This document shows positions 8,802 to 18,600 of a stretch of DNA of 35,121 nucleotides, one piece after another. The translations under genes and the position numbers were made by a program. Origin of the DNA: an uncultured Nitrosomonas sp. (GTDB taxonomy: Bacteria > Pseudomonadota > Gammaproteobacteria > Burkholderiales > Nitrosomonadaceae); NCBI GenBank assembly GCA_902826115.1, contig CADEDO010000028.1, forward strand, positions 1 to 35,121, in the 5' to 3' direction. How positions within the stretch are numbered: the first letter of the stretch is position 1; the number at the start of each line of letters is the position of its first letter. The notes below the pieces were generated by a model. The model saw only the letters and a program-made list of their open reading frames with translations. It made no database searches and was not told the origin of the DNA.

Positions 8802-8981
8802 ATGGCAGTCCAACAAAACAAAAAATCCCCATCGAAACGAGGCATGCACCGTTCGCATGATTTTCTGACTAACCCACCACTAGCGATTGAACCCAGCACT
8901 GGCGAAGTACATTTACGTCACCATATCAGTCCTAACGGTTATTATCGCGGCAAGAAAGTTGTCAAAACTAAAAACGACTAA
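8802..8981 (+). CDS. rpmF: 50S ribosomal protein L32
   Basis: 59 aa, the normal size for L32. The protein starts [20 protein letters not shown], the characteristic conserved L32 N-terminus, and continues with the [11 protein letters not shown] element near the C-terminus. AAGGAGC gives a strong ribosome binding site at good spacing. It sits between yceD and plsX, the standard proteobacterial order that links ribosome and lipid synthesis genes. Confidence 0.97.
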   Translation: MAVQQNKKSPSKRGMHRSHDFLTNPPLAIEPSTGEVHLRHHISPNGYYRGKKVVKTKND

Positions 8982-9047
8982 ACATAACATCGACTGCTAC
9001 AAGTTACATTAAGTGCATAGTTTTCTCCTGCCATACGAGCACCCAAA

Positions 9048-10070
9048 TTGGATATTACTGTAGCAATAGATTGCATGGGTGGTGATCATGGACCCCATGT
9101 GACAGTTCCTTCTGCAGTTGATTATTTGCGGCAAGACCCTGAAGCCAACATTATTCTAGTTGGCATACCCGATGCAATCGAAGCAGAGTTGCATGCAGTC
9201 AATGCCAGATTAGGGCCTAGAATTCGGTTACATCCGGCCAGTGAAGTCGTTGGCATGGATGAGTCACCGGCACTCGCCTTGCGCGGAAAGAAAGACTCTT
9301 CGATGCGAGTCTCAATTAATCTTGTCAAAACAGGTGAGGCACAAGCTTGCATTAGCGCCGGCAATACAGGCGCATTACTGGCCACTTCACGATTTGTATT
9401 AAAAACCATCCCCGGTGTGGATCGCCCGGCGCTGGCAGTAATACTTCCCACCGTTTCTGGTCACACTTATATATTAGATTTGGGTGCCAATGTAGATTGC
9501 ACCGCAGAGCATTTGTTTCAATTTGGAATCATGGGCGCCTCATTAGTAGCGTCAGTAGAAAACAAATCATCACCTAGTGTCGGATTACTCAATGTCGGTG
9601 AAGAAGAAATCAAAGGCAATGAAATCGTAAAGCAAGCTGCTGAATTATTGCGTAATAGCGGACTTAATTTTTATGGTAATGTCGAAGGTAACGATATTTA
9701 CAAAGGAACAACGGATGTCGTGGTTTGCGATGGCTTCGTTGGCAATATCACTTTAAAAACTTCAGAAGGCCTGGCGCAAATGCTGGCGACCTACTTGCGC
9801 GAAGAATTTAAGCGTAACTTGTTGACCAAGCTGGCTGGTGTCATTGCCATGCCAGTCATAAACTCTTTCAAACGCCGCGTTGATCATCGCCGATATAACG
9901 GCGCCAGTCTTTTGGGTCTTCGCGGTATTGTTATTAAAAGCCATGGTTCTGCTGACAAATATGCTTTCGGTTTTGCCATTAAACGCGCAGCTGATGAGGT
10001 ACGTGGTGGAATGCTGCGGCGTATTAGTGAACGAGTAGCAGAACTTTCTCAACATTCTCCAGAGAAATGA
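9048..10070 (+). CDS. plsX: phosphate acyltransferase PlsX
   Basis: 340 aa. PlsX converts acyl-ACP plus phosphate to acyl-phosphate, which PlsY uses to start phospholipid synthesis. Visible motifs: [14 protein letters not shown] at the N-terminus, [42 protein letters not shown] and the [13 protein letters not shown] end. The start is a TTG at 9048: the frame is closed by a stop at 9018 and no ATG lies between. There is no clear Shine-Dalgarno, so the start may be inefficient or coupled. It follows rpmF by 66 bp and precedes fabH by 7 bp. Confidence 0.94.
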   Translation: MDITVAIDCMGGDHGPHVTVPSAVDYLRQDPEANIILVGIPDAIEAELHAVNARLGPRIRLHPASEVVGMDESPALALRGKKDSSMRVSINLVKTGEAQACISAGNTGALLATSRFVLKTIPGVDRPALAVILPTVSGHTYILDLGANVDCTAEHLFQFGIMGASLVASVENKSSPSVGLLNVGEEEIKGNEIVKQAAELLRNSGLNFYGNVEGNDIYKGTTDVVVCDGFVGNITLKTSEGLAQMLATYLREEFKRNLLTKLAGVIAMPVINSFKRRVDHRRYNGASLLGLRGIVIKSHGSADKYAFGFAIKRAADEVRGGMLRRISERVAELSQHSPEK

Positions 10071-10077
10071 CAAAATA

Positions 10078-11034
10078 ATGTATTCAAGAATCATTGGAAC
10101 AGGTAGCTATTTACCAGAAAAGATACTCACCAACCAAGACCTGGAAAGCATGGTCGATACAAGTGATGAATGGATACGAACTCGAACAGGGATAACACAG
10201 CGGCATATTGCAGGTGATGATCAAACGGCCAGCGATTTGGCTATGTATGCCAGTCAGAATGCCATGAAAGCAGCTGGTGTAACTAGCAAAGATATTGATC
10301 TTATCATTGTCGCCACCACGACGCCGGACATGGTTTTTCCAAGTACCGCCTGCATTCTACAAAACAAATTGGGCATAGAAAATTGCCCTGCATTCGATGT
10401 ACAAGCCGTTTGTAGTGGCTTTGTTTATGCTTTAGCCACAGCCGATATGTTTGTGAGCTCAGGCAAATGTCGCAATGCTTTGGTAGTCGGTAGCGAAATT
10501 TATTCTAAAATTCTCGACTGGAGCGATCGAAGCACTTGTGTTTTGTTTGGTGACGGTGCTGGCGCAGTGGTACTTTCGCAAAGTAATGAACCGGGAATTT
10601 TATCCACTCATCTTCACGCCAGTGGTAGTTATAGCAATATCCTATCCGTATCCGGCAATATCAGTGGTGGAAAAATACAAGGTAATCCCTATATCAATAT
10701 GGAAGGTAACACCGTTTTCAAATTCGCCGTCAAAGTGTTAGAGGAAGTCGTACAGGAAGCTATATCTAAAAATAATTTGCAAATCACCGACATTGACTGG
10801 TTAGTCCCTCATCAGGCAAACATACGCATTATACAATCGACCGCCAAGAAGCTTGGAATTCCCATGGATAAGGTCGTTGTCGCTGTTGATAAGCATGGCA
10901 ATACGTCCGCAGCATCAATCCCACTTGCATTGGACATCGCTGTTCGTGATGGGCGTATTCAATCCGATCAATTGGTTCTATTGGAAGGCGTTGGTGGTGG
11001 TTTTACATGGGGAGCAGTTCTACTGCGTTGGTGA
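10078..11034 (+). CDS. fabH: beta-ketoacyl-ACP synthase III
   Basis: 318 aa. It starts fatty-acid elongation by condensing acetyl-CoA with malonyl-ACP. The Cys-His-Asn catalytic triad is visible: C112 in VQAVCSGF, H245 in VPHQANIRI and N275 in KHGNTSAAS. The N-terminal TGSYLPE and the WIRTRTGI segment are family signatures. It lies 7 bp after plsX, and its stop is followed by fabD after 3 bp, so these genes are probably co-translated. Confidence 0.96.
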   Translation: MYSRIIGTGSYLPEKILTNQDLESMVDTSDEWIRTRTGITQRHIAGDDQTASDLAMYASQNAMKAAGVTSKDIDLIIVATTTPDMVFPSTACILQNKLGIENCPAFDVQAVCSGFVYALATADMFVSSGKCRNALVVGSEIYSKILDWSDRSTCVLFGDGAGAVVLSQSNEPGILSTHLHASGSYSNILSVSGNISGGKIQGNPYINMEGNTVFKFAVKVLEEVVQEAISKNNLQITDIDWLVPHQANIRIIQSTAKKLGIPMDKVVVAVDKHGNTSAASIPLALDIAVRDGRIQSDQLVLLEGVGGGFTWGAVLLRW

Positions 11035-11037
11035 TTT

Positions 11038-11976
11038 ATGACATTTGCATTTGTTTTTCCAGGTCAAGGTTCACAATCCGTTGGCATGATGCATGGGTAT
11101 GCAGATTTACCCATCATTCAAGAAACCTTCAAAGAAGCCTCTGACATTCTGAAGCAGGATTTTTGGTCAATGGTCAATACAGGATCTGCCGACGATCTTA
11201 ATTTAACCATCAATACTCAGCCACTGATGTTGACGGCTGGAGTTGCCGTGTATCGCGCATGGGTCACCTTAGGGGGACCTCAACCTACGCTGTTAGCTGG
11301 ACACAGCCTAGGTGAATACACCGCACTCGTCGTTGCAGAAGTACTAAGTTTTTCTGAAGCATTAGCCCTGGTGCGCCTACGTGCGCAGGCGATGCAGGAC
11401 GCTGTACCAGAAGGAATTGGTGGAATGGCTGCAATACTGGGATTGGATGAGCAAACCATCCAATCGATATGCGATGAAATAACGAGTCTCGGCAATGGAG
11501 ATTTGCTTGAACCAGCAAATTTCAATTCACCGGGGCAGGTAGTCATCGCGGGACACAAAAATGCCATTTTGCGAGGCATCGAACTAGCAAAATCAAAAGG
11601 TGCAAAACGCGCCATCATGTTACCCATGAGCATCCCTTCACATTGCTCGCTGATGCAGCCGGCTGCTGAGACAATGCAGAGACAGCTAGCACACTTGACG
11701 CTACAAGCACCTAAAATCCCAATTTTGCATAATGTCGACGTAAAAACTCACTCTGATGCAGCATCTATCAAGCAAATTCTGATTCAGCAACTTATCAGTC
11801 CTGTCCGGTGGGTAGACACTATTCAGGCTTTTTCTGTCGCTGGTGTAACGAACATCGTCGAGTGCGGTCCTGGTAAAGTATTAGCTGGACTAAACAAACG
11901 TATAAATTCAAACTTACAACAATTACCTTTAGCAGACAGTGAAGCAATCAGACAAGCGGTTAATAGCTTAAGTTGA
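11038..11976 (+). CDS. fabD: malonyl-CoA:ACP transacylase
   Basis: 312 aa. It loads malonyl groups onto acyl carrier protein. It shows FVFPGQGSQ at the N-terminus, the nucleophile S90 in GHSLGEYTAL, the conserved Arg region (VRLRAQAMQ), and catalytic H202 in PSHCSLM. GQVVIAG and the C-terminal VECGPGKVLAGL motif are also present. Length and motifs are complete. It starts 3 bp after fabH. Confidence 0.96.
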   Translation: MTFAFVFPGQGSQSVGMMHGYADLPIIQETFKEASDILKQDFWSMVNTGSADDLNLTINTQPLMLTAGVAVYRAWVTLGGPQPTLLAGHSLGEYTALVVAEVLSFSEALALVRLRAQAMQDAVPEGIGGMAAILGLDEQTIQSICDEITSLGNGDLLEPANFNSPGQVVIAGHKNAILRGIELAKSKGAKRAIMLPMSIPSHCSLMQPAAETMQRQLAHLTLQAPKIPILHNVDVKTHSDAASIKQILIQQLISPVRWVDTIQAFSVAGVTNIVECGPGKVLAGLNKRINSNLQQLPLADSEAIRQAVNSLS

Positions 11977-12029
11977 GATAATGACAATGAGCATTTACTA
12001 CTCTCAGTCATCGCTCTATTGATGGGGAT

Positions 12030-12773
12030 ATGATTTTGGAAAATAAAATAACATTGATAACTGGTGCTAGTCGCGGTATTGGTCAAGCAATCGCACTTAA
12101 ATTGGGTCAACAAGGTGCAATTGTAATAGGGACAGCAACCACAGAAAATGGTGCCAATGCAATCAGCCAATACTTGGAAAAAGCAAACATCAAAGGAATA
12201 GGCATCGTTTTGAATGTAAACGATACTGATCAAATTAATGATACGATGAAGATCATTAAAGAAAAATTTGGTGAAATTGACATATTGGTTAATAACGCAG
12301 GAATAACACGCGATAACTTATTGGTTCGCATGAAAGACGAAGAATGGGATGAAATTATAGAAACTAATCTAAAATCAGTATTCCGCTTAAGTCGCATTGT
12401 TCTGCGCGCTATGATGAAAGCCCGTTATGGACGAATTATCAACATTTCTTCGGTAGTGGGATCAATGGGCAATATGGGTCAAACAAACTATGCTGCTGCC
12501 AAGGCAGGTATATTTGGTTTCAGCAAGTCACTGGCACGTGAAGTGGGCAGTCGCAACATCACCGTGAATTGTGTAGCCCCGGGGTTTATTGATACTGACA
12601 TGACTCGCTCGCTTTCCACTGAACATCAACAAACTTTAATTCAACACGTTCCACTAGGCCGATTGGGGCGTCCTGAAGAAGTTGCTTCAGCAGTAGCATT
12701 TCTAGCTTCATCTGCGGCCGGGTATATTACAGGCACTACATTACATGTTAATGGCGGAATGTATATGGATTAG
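12030..12773 (+). CDS. fabG: 3-oxoacyl-ACP reductase (SDR)
   Basis: 247 aa short-chain dehydrogenase that reduces 3-ketoacyl-ACP with NADPH. It has the Rossmann motif TGASRGIG (11-18), NNAG (88-91), catalytic Ser (S141), Y154 and K158 (YAAAK), and the PGFIDTDMT segment. The ATG at 12030 gives a protein aligned in length with E. coli FabG, but GGGGA is only 1-2 bp away from it. An in-frame TTG at 12036 sits at better spacing from the same GGGGA. The start is therefore uncertain by two codons. Confidence 0.95.
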   Translation: MILENKITLITGASRGIGQAIALKLGQQGAIVIGTATTENGANAISQYLEKANIKGIGIVLNVNDTDQINDTMKIIKEKFGEIDILVNNAGITRDNLLVRMKDEEWDEIIETNLKSVFRLSRIVLRAMMKARYGRIINISSVVGSMGNMGQTNYAAAKAGIFGFSKSLAREVGSRNITVNCVAPGFIDTDMTRSLSTEHQQTLIQHVPLGRLGRPEEVASAVAFLASSAAGYITGTTLHVNGGMYMD

Positions 12774-12900
12774 CATGCTCTTTGAAACATTTGAAGAATC
12801 AAAAGAAATAAATTGAGAACAGAGTATTATTTTGTGTTACATAACTGAACTCTAGTATCATGCATTCATTAAAACTGCATATAGCAATCATGTTTCAGTT

Positions 12901-12927
12901 TTGCTAACACTCAAAATTTGTTAAAAT
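12901..12927 (+). promoter_or_regulatory. weak candidate promoter upstream of acpP
   Basis: The 189-bp gap before acpP contains TTGCTA (12901-12906) and TAAAAT (12922-12927) with a 15-bp spacer. An extra promoter for the highly expressed acyl carrier protein would make sense here, but this match is weak and its spacing short. Otherwise the gap shows only AT-rich sequence and no terminator. Confidence 0.25.
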
Positions 12928-12962
12928 AACCAAGTTTTTCTTACCTGAAAGGAAGTACCTAG

Positions 12963-13199
12963 ATGGAAAATATTGAGCAGCGTATTAAAAAAATTGTTGC
13001 TGAGCAACTGGGCGTCAATGAAGCAGAAGTTAAAAATGAATCATCTTTTGTAAATGACCTCGGGGCTGATTCACTTGATACGGTCGAACTGGTAATGGCA
13101 CTGGAAGAAGAATTCGAGTGCGAAATCCCAGATGAACAAGCAGAAAAAATAAATACAGTGCAAGAAGCAATTGACTACGTCACTGCTAACACAAATTAG
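12963..13199 (+). CDS. acpP: acyl carrier protein
   Basis: 78 aa acidic carrier protein. S37 in [10 protein letters not shown] is the 4'-phosphopantetheine attachment site. It begins with the typical [19 protein letters not shown] good ribosome binding site (AAGGAAG, from about 12949) precedes the ATG. It lies between fabG and fabF, as usual. Confidence 0.98.
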   Translation: MENIEQRIKKIVAEQLGVNEAEVKNESSFVNDLGADSLDTVELVMALEEEFECEIPDEQAEKINTVQEAIDYVTANTN

Positions 13200-13234
13200 T
13201 ATTTTATTTTTAAGTACATGTAATTGGAGTTATT

Positions 13235-14476
13235 TTGTCCAAACGTAGGGTAGTCGTCACCGGGTTAGGTATTGTGTCACCTGTCGGAAACACAGTATCA
13301 GCTGCATGGGAAAATATTATCTCAGGGAAATCTGGTATTACTCGGATTACTCGTTTTGATGCCTCAAATTTTGCTTCGCAAATTGCAGGAGAAGTTAAAG
13401 ACTTTGATATCCAGCAATATCTGTCAGTCAAAGAAGCCCGACGCATGGATATTTTCATTCATTATGGCATGGCTGCTGCAATCCAAGCTATTAAAGATGC
13501 AGGTATTGAAGATGTCACTCATTTTGACTCGGAACGAATAGGTGTCAATATCGGATCGGGGATTGGTGGTTTGCCCATGATCGAAAATACTGATACTGCA
13601 TACCACGCGGGTGGTCCACGAAAAATATCCCCTTTTTTCATTCCCAGCACGATTATCAACATGATCGCAGGCAACCTATCCATCATGTATGGCTATAAAG
13701 GTCCCAATTTAGCGATTGTTACAGCTTGCACCACCGCTACACACAGCATTGGCAATTCGGCCCGAATGATTGAATACGGCGATGCTGATGTTATGGTGTG
13801 TGGTGGTGCAGAATCATGTGTAACGCCACTTGCTATTGGAGGCTTTGCAGCAGCGAAAGCTCTATCAGTAAACAATGATAATCCTGCAATAGCTAGTCGC
13901 CCATGGGATAAAGATCGTGATGGCTTTGTATTAGGTGAAGGTGCCGGGATATTGGTATTGGAAGAAATAGAACATGCCAAGCGTCGTGGTGCAAAAATCT
14001 ATGCTGAATTAGCTGGTTTCGGAATGAGTGCTGACGCATTTCATATGACGGCACCTTCTGATGATGGTGAGGGTGCAGCTCGCTGTATGTCTAATGCCCT
14101 TAAAAATGCTGGTATTAATACTACGGAAGTCGATTACATCAACGCACATGGCACTTCAACTCCATTAGGCGATATTGCAGAAACAATTGCGGTCAAACGC
14201 TGTTTTGGTGATCATGCCTATAAAGTTGCGGTTAATTCTACAAAATCGATGACCGGGCATTTATTAGGTGCTGCTGGCGGTATAGAAGCCATTTTTTCCG
14301 CTCTTGCGATCCATCACCAAATTGCTCCTCCCACGATCAATCTTGTCAATCAAGATCCACAGTGCGATCTGGATTATATTCCTAATATAGCAAGAGATAT
14401 GGATATCAAAGTTGCGCTATCCAATTCCTTCGGTTTTGGAGGAACTAACGGAACCCTTGTTTTCCGCAAAATATAA
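13235..14476 (+). CDS. fabF: beta-ketoacyl-ACP synthase II
   Basis: 413 aa condensing enzyme for fatty-acid elongation, including cis-vaccenate formation. Catalytic residues: C165 in [10 protein letters not shown]305 in [11 protein letters not shown] and H342 in [15 protein letters not shown]. The C-terminal [14 protein letters not shown] is conserved. The start is a TTG at 13235 with GGAG five bases upstream, and [11 protein letters not shown] begins exactly as in other FabF proteins. It lies 35 bp after acpP and 17 bp before mltG. Confidence 0.97.
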   Translation: MSKRRVVVTGLGIVSPVGNTVSAAWENIISGKSGITRITRFDASNFASQIAGEVKDFDIQQYLSVKEARRMDIFIHYGMAAAIQAIKDAGIEDVTHFDSERIGVNIGSGIGGLPMIENTDTAYHAGGPRKISPFFIPSTIINMIAGNLSIMYGYKGPNLAIVTACTTATHSIGNSARMIEYGDADVMVCGGAESCVTPLAIGGFAAAKALSVNNDNPAIASRPWDKDRDGFVLGEGAGILVLEEIEHAKRRGAKIYAELAGFGMSADAFHMTAPSDDGEGAARCMSNALKNAGINTTEVDYINAHGTSTPLGDIAETIAVKRCFGDHAYKVAVNSTKSMTGHLLGAAGGIEAIFSALAIHHQIAPPTINLVNQDPQCDLDYIPNIARDMDIKVALSNSFGFGGTNGTLVFRKI

Positions 14477-14493
14477 ACACTGCCATTTGGCGC

Positions 14494-15486
14494 ATGCGAA
14501 CGCTAAAACGCCTACTTCTGATAATATCGTCGATAACCATTCTGCTCATAGGATGGTTTTATCTTCATATTCACTCTAATATCAAACTACCTACAGCAAC
14601 TTATGAGCTTTCTATCCAACCGGGTAGTAACTTAAAACAAATTTCACAACAACTTGCCAACGCTGGAATTATTCCGAGCCAATGGACATTTATCATCTTA
14701 GCGCGTTATCTAAACCACGAATCAGCCATTAAAGCCGGCGATTATGAACTGACTGGCAATCTTTCTCAGATTGCATTATTAGATTATCTGATAAAAGGTA
14801 ATGCAAAACAAAACGAGATAAAATTTATCGAAGGTTGGACCTTTGCTCAGATTCGAAAAGTCCTGAATGAACATCCAGCAATAGAATACAAAAGTGCCGG
14901 TCTGAGCGATCAACAGATCCTGCAGCACATTGGCGCCAGTGAAACAGCAGTTGAAGGAATATTTTTTCCAGATACTTATTATTTTATCAAAGGGAGTAGC
15001 GACCTTGATATTCTGCAACGCGCATACAAAACCATGCAAAATCACTTGCAAAATTACTGGTCAGAACGCGTGGAATCTCTGCCTCTGAATACGCCCTATG
15101 AAGCGCTCATTCTTGCTTCAATCATTGAGAAAGAAACGGGCGCCGAGAGTGATCGCGCTGAAATAGCAGGTGTTTTTATTAACCGACTGCGTAAAGGCAT
15201 GAAATTACAAACCGACCCAACCGTGATTTATGGACTTGGTGAACAATTTGATGGAAATCTTCGAAAAAAAGATCTTCTTGCAGATCAAGAATACAATACT
15301 TATACTCGCGCTGGCTTACCGCCAACACCGATTTCTTTACCAAGCTTAGCCTCTATTCGCGCAGCTCTTAATCCAGCTGAAACAGACGCGCTATATTTTG
15401 TTGCAAAAGGAAATGGAGAATCTGAATTTTCTACCAATTTGGCAGATCATAATAAAGCGGTCAATAAATACCAAAAGCAACAATAA
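14494..15486 (+). CDS. mltG: endolytic murein transglycosylase MltG (YceG)
   Basis: 330 aa inner-membrane protein with one N-terminal membrane helix (residues 8-24) and a periplasmic YceG domain. It cleaves nascent glycan strands and is thought to set their length. The catalytic Glu is E212 in LASIIEKETGAES, followed by INRLRKGMKLQTDPTVIYG and the TYTRAGLPPTPIS signature. A LysM-like segment (SIQPGSNLKQISQQLANAGI) lies near residues 40-60. Placement behind fabF is the common proteobacterial order. The usual downstream tmk and holB are absent; a glycosyltransferase follows instead. Confidence 0.95.
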   Translation: MRTLKRLLLIISSITILLIGWFYLHIHSNIKLPTATYELSIQPGSNLKQISQQLANAGIIPSQWTFIILARYLNHESAIKAGDYELTGNLSQIALLDYLIKGNAKQNEIKFIEGWTFAQIRKVLNEHPAIEYKSAGLSDQQILQHIGASETAVEGIFFPDTYYFIKGSSDLDILQRAYKTMQNHLQNYWSERVESLPLNTPYEALILASIIEKETGAESDRAEIAGVFINRLRKGMKLQTDPTVIYGLGEQFDGNLRKKDLLADQEYNTYTRAGLPPTPISLPSLASIRAALNPAETDALYFVAKGNGESEFSTNLADHNKAVNKYQKQQ

Positions 15487-15533
15487 CAGTATGCCGTCCA
15501 TCAACAAGTATCAATTTTAATCTGTGGAACTAC

Positions 15534-18128
15534 ATGACTCAATTTTCCATCGTAGTGCCCACGCTGAATGAATCTGAAAATATCGATTTACTCTTATCGC
15601 GCCTATTTGCACTTAATCTTGATCCTGATAGTTTTGAGGTTATTTTTGTGGATGACGGTTCCACGGATGGCACCCCCGACAAGATACGGGCCTGGGAAAG
15701 TCGATCTAATGTGCGCCTTGTCCAGCGACAAGAAAAACCGGATCTTACCGCATCGATCTTAGCCGGCACAGCTACAGCCAAAAGTGATGTTATTGTCGTC
15801 ATGGATGCGGATCTGAGTCACCCGCCAGAGCGCTTATCCGCCGTTGTTACCCCTGTACTTGACGGCACGCATGATGTTGTTGTTGGCAGTCGCTATATCG
15901 CAGGCGGCAATACAGAAAACTGGCCGCTGCACCGACAATTACTGTCTCGTATTGGGGGCTGGATTGCGCGCCCCATCTGTGATGTCAATGATGCCACATC
16001 CGGCTTCTTTGCATTTCGCCGCGAACTGACCGCGAGCATTTCCAATCATGCGCATGGCTACAAAATTCTGCTTGAATTACTCATGGCGAATCAAGGCAAG
16101 TTACGTGTCACTGAGGTGCCTATTATTTTTCACGATCGAACACATGGCACGTCGAAATTATCTTTTTCCCATCAACGGGCCTATATTCAACGACTGATCA
16201 CATTAGCAGGCGGCACAGCCACACTCAATACAGCCGGGCGGTTTGCTGTAGTTGGATTATTTGGCGTATTGATTGACGCCATAATTTTTCAATGGATGAT
16301 CAATCGTGATGCTGGCTTGGCGCTGGCCCATTTTGTCAGTTTTTTTGTAGCTGCAACCATCAACTACACATTCAATTCACAATGGGCTTTTCGTGAGCAT
16401 CACGCTGGTTATCTTCAATGGCAGAAATTTGGCCGATTCCTGACCGTAGGATTATTGGCATTATTGCTGCGTGGAGGCGTATTGGCCCTGCTGGTTTATG
16501 TTTGGCATGTTCCGCCACTACTGGCAATCTTTCCCGCCATCATTGCCACTGCAGCGGTAAATTATCTGGGCTCGGCATTTTATGTATTCCCCAATGAAAA
16601 AGACCTTCCGTCATTGAACATACGCTGGCGTATAGCGGCTATTGGTATCGTATTATTTATCCTATTGTTACGCCTTGTGTATTTCGGTCTGGCACAACTT
16701 ATTCCAGACGAGGCCTATTATTGGCAATATGCCCAACACATGGATTTGAGTTTTTATGACCATCCCCCCATGGTGGCCTGGTTAATCTGGCTGGGCACCT
16801 CAATTCTGGGACACAATGAATTTGGCGTACGCATTGGTGCACTGATCTGTGGCTTGATATCCATGGGCTATTTATACGCACTAACGCAGAATCTATACGA
16901 CAAATCGACTGCGATGCGTGCTGTGCTTTTATTGACCATTCTGCCATTAGGATTCGCTACGGGTATCTTAATGACACCCGATGCGCCGCTCGTTGCCGCT
17001 TGGGCTGCCACACTTTATTACATGGAACGTGCACTGATAGCGAACCAAAAATCAGCTTGGTTAGGCATGGGAATTGCCTTTGGCTTGGGAATGTTGTCCA
17101 AATATTCACTCGGACTATTAGGAATTGCCGCATTAGTATTTGTCATCATAGACCCAACAGCCCGCCGTTGGATGCTGCGCCCTCATCCTTATCTAGCCGC
17201 ATTATTGGCAGTGATATTATTTTCCCCAGTCATCATCTGGAACTACGAAAATAACTGGGCATCTTTTTCATTCCAATCCAATCGTGTACTGGCAGACACT
17301 TATGAATTTTCTGTGCATAAATTAATAGCCCATATCATGATTTTACTCACTCCGGTTGGATTTCTTGCAGCTGCACTGGCGTTCTTTCCAGCAAAAATAC
17401 CTACTGATCAACAACTGGAACAAAGACGCCATTTGTTTGTGCAGGTTTTCGCGGGGATACCCTTATTCATTTGTTTCATACTCAGTACTTTTGACTCACC
17501 TCGGTTTCATTGGACCGCTCCGATTTGGCTGGCCATATTTCCGACCATCGCCTGGATGATTGGCCAAACCGATCACTTGAGTGCTATGGCTAAACGCATA
17601 CAAGCAGCCTGGCGCTTAACAATTATTACTTGCGTATTCGCATACGCATTTGTGTTGCATTATGTAGTATTGGGAATACCTGGCATCCCCTATCAGCTGC
17701 TCACAGAACATTATTTCTGGCGTGAAGCCGCCGCTGAAATTAAGCAGATTGTGCAAGAAGTCAGAAGTCAAACCGGTGAAGAGCCGATTGTTGTGGGCAT
17801 GAGCAAATGGTCAGTAGCCAGTGCTTTAACTTTTTATACCCACAACGATGCAAAGCTGGAAGTTCGCTCACGTAATATGTTTGGCGAAAGTGGTGCCATG
17901 TATGAATTCTGGTTCCCTTCAGAGCCGCCCACCCAGCGTCCGATCATCCAGGTTGGAATGAAGCGGCGTCATTTAGAGCAAACTCCTTCAGGTGTCGATG
18001 TAAAAACCATGCTTGATCACCCTGGCAACATCGAGTACCGCGTCATAGAGCGATATGGCACACCTGTACGCCGCGTATATTATCGCGTCTCGGAGGGATT
18101 CAAGGGAGTCGGTGCGCCCGGCACATAA
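15534..18128 (+). CDS. tri-domain glycosyltransferase: GT2 + GtrA + ArnT/PMT-like
   Basis: 864 aa with three parts. Residues 1-230 are a DPM1/GtrB-like GT2 (VVPTLNESENID, FVDDGSTDGT, D91-A-D93) that would put a sugar on a polyprenyl phosphate at the cytoplasmic face. Residues about 235-355 are a four-helix GtrA domain (GRFAVVGLFGVLIDAI), a presumed flippase for that lipid-linked sugar. Residues about 365-730 are a multi-helix GT-C transferase of the ArnT/PMT type (LIPDEAYYWQYA, LSFYDHPPMVAWLIWLG), with acidic D392-E393 placed like the catalytic Asp of this class. A soluble tail of about 130 aa follows. One chain could thus synthesise, flip and transfer a sugar in the periplasm. Donor sugar and acceptor (lipid A, O-antigen, protein) cannot be read from the sequence. 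It follows mltG by 47 bp. Confidence 0.88.
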   Translation: MTQFSIVVPTLNESENIDLLLSRLFALNLDPDSFEVIFVDDGSTDGTPDKIRAWESRSNVRLVQRQEKPDLTASILAGTATAKSDVIVVMDADLSHPPERLSAVVTPVLDGTHDVVVGSRYIAGGNTENWPLHRQLLSRIGGWIARPICDVNDATSGFFAFRRELTASISNHAHGYKILLELLMANQGKLRVTEVPIIFHDRTHGTSKLSFSHQRAYIQRLITLAGGTATLNTAGRFAVVGLFGVLIDAIIFQWMINRDAGLALAHFVSFFVAATINYTFNSQWAFREHHAGYLQWQKFGRFLTVGLLALLLRGGVLALLVYVWHVPPLLAIFPAIIATAAVNYLGSAFYVFPNEKDLPSLNIRWRIAAIGIVLFILLLRLVYFGLAQLIPDEAYYWQYAQHMDLSFYDHPPMVAWLIWLGTSILGHNEFGVRIGALICGLISMGYLYALTQNLYDKSTAMRAVLLLTILPLGFATGILMTPDAPLVAAWAATLYYMERALIANQKSAWLGMGIAFGLGMLSKYSLGLLGIAALVFVIIDPTARRWMLRPHPYLAALLAVILFSPVIIWNYENNWASFSFQSNRVLADTYEFSVHKLIAHIMILLTPVGFLAAALAFFPAKIPTDQQLEQRRHLFVQVFAGIPLFICFILSTFDSPRFHWTAPIWLAIFPTIAWMIGQTDHLSAMAKRIQAAWRLTIITCVFAYAFVLHYVVLGIPGIPYQLLTEHYFWREAAAEIKQIVQEVRSQTGEEPIVVGMSKWSVASALTFYTHNDAKLEVRSRNMFGESGAMYEFWFPSEPPTQRPIIQVGMKRRHLEQTPSGVDVKTMLDHPGNIEYRVIERYGTPVRRVYYRVSEGFKGVGAPGT

Positions 18129-18142
18129 TGAGGGAGATTGAC

Positions 18143-18559
18143 TTACTTGATTGAATATTCCAAGAATTGCCATGCCCCATCCTGATTCTTAGCCAGAATT
18201 ACTGTTTCCATCGCTAAGCCTTTTTTTACGAACGTTGTATAAAACTGAAGCACAACATATTCTCCGTCAGGATAATCAGACCACGAATCTGCAGAAGCTG
18301 CCGTTGCTATATATCTGGCAGTGATTCCCCCGCGAGGGGTTCTGATTGGATCAATAAACTTAAGCCACTGAGACTCAGAAGTTTTTGCTTTAAATAATGG
18401 CGACGCATTCTCCCAACTTTGCTTGAATTTTCCAGCATCCACCAATTCAAGCCAGGAACGCGCACTGCTCTCGACTTTCTCAAGTATAGTCGCTTCACTT
18501 GCATGCAGAATAGTGGTGTAAAAAAGCAACAACAAAAGCACAGAAAGTTTTTTTATCAT
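18143..18559 (-). CDS. DUF4019 domain exported protein
   Basis: 138 aa. Signal peptide at residues 1-20 (MIKKLSVLLLLLFYTTILHA). The mature part matches the DUF4019 pattern: ARSWLELVDAGKFKQSWENA near the start, a central IRTPRGG, and a C-terminal YVVLQFYTTFVKKGLAMETV with W-x-F-L-E-Y at the end. This family of small periplasmic proteins has no established function. It converges on the glycosyltransferase gene with only 14 bp between stop codons and no visible terminator. Confidence 0.75.
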   Translation of the reverse strand: MIKKLSVLLLLLFYTTILHASEATILEKVESSARSWLELVDAGKFKQSWENASPLFKAKTSESQWLKFIDPIRTPRGGITARYIATAASADSWSDYPDGEYVVLQFYTTFVKKGLAMETVILAKNQDGAWQFLEYSIK

Positions 18560-18600
18560 TTCATATCCTTATACTCAGAATTAATCACTGCGCCATCCAG

